Shown: piece after piece, positions 59,797-64,000 of the stretch | Position numbering within the stretch: the first letter of the stretch is position 1 | Layout of the letters: every line of letters starts with the position of its first letter | Source: Osedax frankpressi | Lineage: Eukaryota > Annelida > Polychaeta > Sabellida > Siboglinidae | Direction: 5' to 3' | DNA length: 64,000 nt | Assembly (NCBI GenBank): GCA_964035775.1 | Contig: OZ038317.1 | Coordinates: 3,791,721-3,855,720, forward strand | Made by a program: the position numbers and the translations under genes | The notes under the pieces: model-generated | The model's database searches: none | Seen by the model: the letters and a program-made list of their open reading frames with translations, nothing else | What the model was told of the DNA's origin: nothing

Positions 59797-61960
59797 ATGA
59801 TAGTGACTGATTTAGTGTGTATGATAATGCCTGATTTATTATATATGATAATGCCTGATTTAATATGTATGATAATGTCTGATTTATTATGTATAATAAT
59901 GCCTGATTTATTATGTATGATAATGCCTGATTTATTATGTATGATAATGCCTGATTTATTATGTATGATAATGCCTGATTTATTATGTATGATAATGCCT
60001 GATTTAGTGTGTATGATAGTGCCTGATTTATTATGTATGATAATACCTGATTTATTATGTATGATAATGCCTGATTTATTATGTATGATAGTGCCTAATT
60101 TGGTGTGTATGATAATGCCTGATTTATTATAAATGATAATGCCTGATTTAATATGTATGATAATGCCTGATTTGGTGTGTATGATAATGCCTGATTTATT
60201 ATAAATGATAATGCCTGATTTAATATGTAAGATAATGCCTGATTTGGTGTGTATGATAATGCCTGATTTATTATAAATGATAATGCCTGATTTAATATGT
60301 AAGATAATGCCTGATTTATTATGTATGATAATGCCTGATTTATTATGTATGATAATGCCTGATTTATTATGTATGATAGTTCCTGATTTACTATGTATGA
60401 TAATGCCTGATTTATTATGTATGATAATGCCTGATTTAGTGTGTATGATAGTGCCTGATTTATTATGTAAGATAATGCCTGATTTATTATGTATGATAAT
60501 GCCTGATTTATTATGTATGATAGTGACTGATTTAGTGTGTGTGATAATGCCTGATTTATTATATATGATAATGCCTGATTTAATATGTATGATAATGCCT
60601 GATTTAATATGTAAGATAATGCCTGATTTGGTGTGTATGATAATGCCTGATTTATTATGTATGATAATGCCTGATTTATTATGTATGATAGTTCCTGATT
60701 TACTATGTATGATAATGCCTGATTTATTATGTATGATAATGCTTGATTTATTATAAATGATAATGCCTGATTTATTATGTATTATAGTGCCTGATTTATT
60801 ATGTATGATAATGCCTGATTTATTATGTATGATAGTGCCTGATTTAGTGTGTATGATAATGCCTGATTTATTATAAATGATAGTGACTGATTTAGTGTGT
60901 ATGATAATGCTTGATTTATTATATATGATAATGCCTGATTTAATATGTATAATAATGCCTGATTTATTATGTATGATAATGCCTGATTTATTATGTATGA
61001 TAGTGCCTGATTTAGTGTGTATGATAATGCCTGATTTATTATAAATGATAGTGACTGATTTAGTGTGTATGATAATACCTGATTTATTATATATGATAAT
61101 GCCTGATTTAATATGTATGATAATGCCTGATTTATTATGTATGATAGTGCCTGATTTAGTATGTATGATAATGCCTGATTTATTATAAATGATAGTGACT
61201 GATTTAGTGTGTATGATAATGCCTGATTTATTATATATGATAATGCCTGATTTAATATGTATGATAATGCCTGATTTATTATGTATGATAATGCCTGATT
61301 TATTATGTGTGATAGTGCCTGATTTATTATGTATGATAATGCCTGATTTATTATGTATGATAATGCCTGATTTAGTGTGTATGATAGTGCCTGATTTATT
61401 ATCTATGATAATACCTGATTTATTATGTATGATAATGCCTGATTTATTATGTATGATAATGCCTGATTTATTATGTATGATAATGCCTGATTTATTATGT
61501 ATGATAATGCCTGATTTATTATGTATGATAGTGCCTGATTTAGTGTGTATGATAATGCCTGATTTATTATAAATGATAGTGACTGATTTAGTGTGTATGA
61601 TAATGCCTGATTTATTATATATGATAGTGCCTAATTTGGTGTGTATGATAATGCATGAATTATTATAAATGATAATGCCTGATTTAATATGTTTGATAAT
61701 GCCTGATTTATTATGTATGATAATGCCTGATTTGGTGTGTATGATAATGCCTGATTTATTATAAATGATAATGCCTGATTTAATATGTAAGATAATGCCT
61801 GATTTATTATGTATGATAATGCCTGATTTGGTGTGTATGATAATGCCTGATTTATTATAAATGATAATGCCTGATTTAATATGTAAGATAATGCCTGATT
61901 TATTATGTATGATAATGCGTGATTTATTATGTATGATAATGCCTGATTTATTATGTATGA
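59797..61960 (+). repeat. 2,711-bp tandem block, copy 2 (335 bp shorter inside)
   Basis: Second copy of 57086-59796. Between TATTATAA landmarks the first copy has 455 bp (58046-58500) and this copy 120 bp (60757-60876), so 335 bp including the 23-bp monomer is absent. After this gap the match continues at an offset of 2,376 bp, including the CpG-containing GCGTG variant (59542, 61918). Confidence 0.85.
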
Positions 61961-62507
61961 TAGTTCCTGATTTATTATGTATGATAGTGCCTGTTTAGTG
62001 TGTATGATAATGCCTGATTTATTATGCATTATAGTGCCTGATTTATTATGTATGATAATGCCTGATTTATTATGTATGAAAGTGCCTGATTTATTATGTA
62101 TGATAGTACCTGATTTATTATGTATGATAATGCCTGATTTATTATGTATGATAGTGCCTGATTTAATATGTATGATAGTGCCTGATTTATTATGTATGAT
62201 AATGCCTGATTTATTATGTATGATAGTGCCTGATTTATTATGTATGATAATGCCTGATTTAATATGTATGATAGTGCCTGATTTATTATGTATAATAATG
62301 CCTGATTTATTATGTATGATAGTGCCTGATTTATTATGTATGATAATGCCTGATTTATTATAAATGATAATGCCTGATTTAGTGTGTAAGATAATGCCTG
62401 ATTTATTATATATGATAATGCCTGATTTAATATGTATGATAATGCCTGATTTATTATGTATGATAGTGCCTGATTTAGTGTGTATGATAATGCCTGATTT
62501 ATTATAA
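61961..62507 (+). repeat. Junction phrase before the 9-monomer domain
   Basis: Contains the last 23-bp monomer (61981), a GCATTATAG unit, an ATGAAAGTG unit and an ATAGTACC variant near 62104. The part 62113-62330 resembles 59600-59770 in its alternation of ATAGTG and ATAATG monomers. A GTGTAAGATAATG monomer lies near 62384. Confidence 0.7.
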
Positions 62508-64000
62508 ATGATAGTGACTGATTTAGTGTGTATGATAATGCCTGATTTATTATATATGATAATGCATGATTTAATATGTATGATAGTGCCTGATTTATTA
62601 TGTATGATAATGCCTGATTTAATATGTATGATAATGCCTGATTTATTATGTATGATAATGCCTGATTTATTATGTATGATAGTGCCTGATTTAGTGTGTA
62701 TGATAATGCCTGATTTATTATAAATGATAGTGACTGATTTAGTGTGTATGATAGTGCCTGATTTATTATGTATGATAATGCCTGATTTAATATGTATGAT
62801 AATGCCTGATTTATTATGTATGATAATGCCTGATTTAATATGTATGATAATGCCTGATTTAATATGTATGATAATGCCTGATTTATTATGTATGATAGTG
62901 CCTGATTTAGTGTGTATGATAATGCCTGATTTATTATAAATGATAGTGACTGATTTAGTGTGTATGATAATGCCTGATTTATTATATATGATAATGCCTG
63001 ATTTAATATGTATGATAGTGCCTGATTTATTATGTATGATAATGCCTGATTTAATATGTATGATAATGACTGATTTATTATGTATGATAATGCCTGATTT
63101 ATTATGTATGATAGTGCCTGATTTAGTGTGTATGATAATGCCTGATTTATTATAAATGATAGTGACTGATTTAGTGTGTATGATAGTGCCTGATTTATTA
63201 TGTATGATAATGCCTGATTTAATATGTATGATAATGCCTGATTTATTATGTATGATAATGCCTGATTTAATATGTATGATAATGCCTGATTTATTATGTA
63301 TGATAATGCCTGATTTGGTGTGTATGATAATGCCTGATTTATTATAAATGATAATGCCTGATTTAATATGTAAGATAGTGCCTGATTTATTATGTATGAT
63401 AATGCCTGATTTAATATGTATGATAGTGCCTGATTTATTATGTATGATAATGCCTGATTTATTATGTATGATAGTGCCTGATTTATTATGTATGATAATG
63501 CCTGATTTATTATAAATGATAATGCCTGATTTAGTGTGTATGATAATGCCTGATTTATTATATATGATAATGCCTGATTTAATATGTATGATAATGCCTG
63601 ATTTATTATGTATGATAGTGCCTGATTTAGTATGTATGATAATGCCTGATTTATTATAAATGATAGTGACTGATTTAGTGTGTATGATAATGCCTGATTT
63701 ATTATATATGATAATGCCTGATTTAATATGTATGATAGTGCCTGATTTATTATGTATGATAATGCCTGATTTAATATGTATGATAATGCCTGATTTATTA
63801 TGTATGATAATGCCTGATTTATTATGTATGATAGTGCCTGATTTAGTGTGTATGATAATGCCTGATTTATTATAAATGATAGTGACTGATTTAGTGTGTA
63901 TGATAGTGCCTGATTTATTATGTATGATAATGCCTGATTTAATATGTATGATAATGCCTGATTTATTATGTATGATAATGCCTGATTTAATATGTATGAT
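62508..64000 (+). repeat. 9-monomer (216 bp) higher-order repeat domain with two phrase types
   Basis: Phrases bounded by TATTATAA then GTGACTG monomers are 216 bp at 62508-62723, 62724-62939, 62940-63155 and 63660-63875; one at 63156-63347 is 192 bp. Two types alternate: type 1 (62508, 62940, 63660) has a TATTATAT monomer second, type 2 (62724, 63156, 63876) has ATAGTGCCTG second. 63348-63659 holds two irregular phrases of 168 and 144 bp. The pattern runs off the right end. Confidence 0.85.

Larger units (their letters stand above)
15386..62003 (+). repeat. Eighteen 23-bp monomers (1-bp deletion class)
   Basis: Monomers with GCCTGTTTAGTGTG or a close relative, one base short, start at 15386, 16801, 18144, 18839, 19894, 23615, 27070, 28413, 29108, 30163, 33884, 36045, 39428, 41657, 45376, 47655, 58166 and 61981. 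Those at 19894 and 30163 are a variant reading GCTTGATTAGTGTG; several others read GCTTGTTTAG. A GCATTATAG-type monomer follows nearly all of them. Each shifts the reading frame of the array by one base. None lies before 15.3 kb. Confidence 0.92.
1..64000 (+). repeat. 24-bp tandem satellite array filling the window
   Basis: The window is made of head-to-tail monomers of 24 bp with core AATGCCTGATTTATTATG; a consensus copy lies at 125-148. The shown strand is T-rich (consensus 11 T, 7 A, 4 G, 2 C). Common variants differ at a few places: position 7 A or G (ATAATG or ATAGTG), position 10 C, A or T (GCCTG, GACTG, GTCTG), positions 19-21 TTA, GTG or ATA, position 23 G or A, and a terminal TAA in place of TGT. 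No monomer is inverted and nothing non-satellite interrupts the array. Both ends are cut by the window, so total size is unknown. The family name and host are not recognised. Confidence 0.98.

Noticed and set aside
5-63875. The many plus-strand frames of 60-260 codons as a family of small genes
   Set aside because: Each merely spans from one TAA-bearing monomer to the next. Their starts and stops are set by satellite variants, and the differences between them are almost all amino-acid changing.
1-64000. CRISPR array
   Set aside because: The 24-bp units follow each other directly with no spacers, and there are no cas genes.
1-64000. Telomere repeat or simple microsatellite
   Set aside because: The unit is 24 bp with organised variants and higher-order structure, and contains no TTAGGG-like motif.
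1-64000. Transposon, retroelement or virus-derived insertion inside the array
   Set aside because: I looked for any stretch that leaves the 24-bp pattern and found none. All length changes are monomer variants or whole-monomer gains and losses.
1-64000. CENP-B box marking a centromere
   Set aside because: The mammalian motif requires TTCG and CGGG elements, and the monomer has neither and almost no CpG. This does not exclude a centromere in lineages lacking CENP-B sites.
1-64000. tRNA, rRNA or other structured RNA genes
   Set aside because: No unique sequence exists in which they could lie, and the repeat shows only 5-bp stems.

Overview
The whole 64 kb window is one uninterrupted tandem satellite (minisatellite-type) array. 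The monomer is 24 bp, about 25% GC, always in the same head-to-tail orientation, with roughly 2,660 copies. A consensus monomer can be read at 125-148; its core is AATGCCTGATTTATTATG. The array runs off both ends. I found no unique sequence, no believable protein gene, no RNA gene, no transposable element, and no inverted segment. Nothing identifies the species. A homogeneous AT-rich 24-bp array of this size fits a eukaryotic heterochromatic, centromeric, subtelomeric or sex-chromosome satellite better than a prokaryote, but this is inference.

The information lies in how variant monomers are arranged. (1) 1-13.4 kb: a domain with a 13-monomer (312 bp) higher-order repeat at its left end, a 2,298-bp duplication, 933-bp doublets and a 3,855-bp tandem duplication. 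It is marked by nine 21-bp monomers found nowhere else. (2) 13.4-14.7 kb: a mosaic transition. (3) 14.7-40 kb: a second family marked by 23-bp monomers. A 10,269-bp block (16,130-26,398) is followed directly by a second copy (26,399-38,828) that is 12,430 bp long because it carries an extra internal 2,161-bp tandem duplication. I saw no difference between the copies at any diagnostic variant I compared. A third copy starts at about 38,829 and soon becomes mosaic. (4) 40-57 kb: shorter duplications of 2,279, 912, 1,632 and 120 bp, plus a split 5,758-bp offset match. (5) 57-62 kb: a 2,711-bp block whose second copy lacks 335 bp. (6) 62.4-64 kb: simple 9-monomer (216 bp) phrases of two alternating types.

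The offsets obey exact arithmetic. Every long repeat offset equals a whole number of 24-bp units plus the summed excess or deficit of the odd-length monomers it contains. This points to unequal exchange, or replication slippage, in register with the monomer.

Many long open frames exist on both strands, up to 2,447 codons. They follow automatically from a repeat length divisible by three with three stop-free frames, and should not be annotated as genes.
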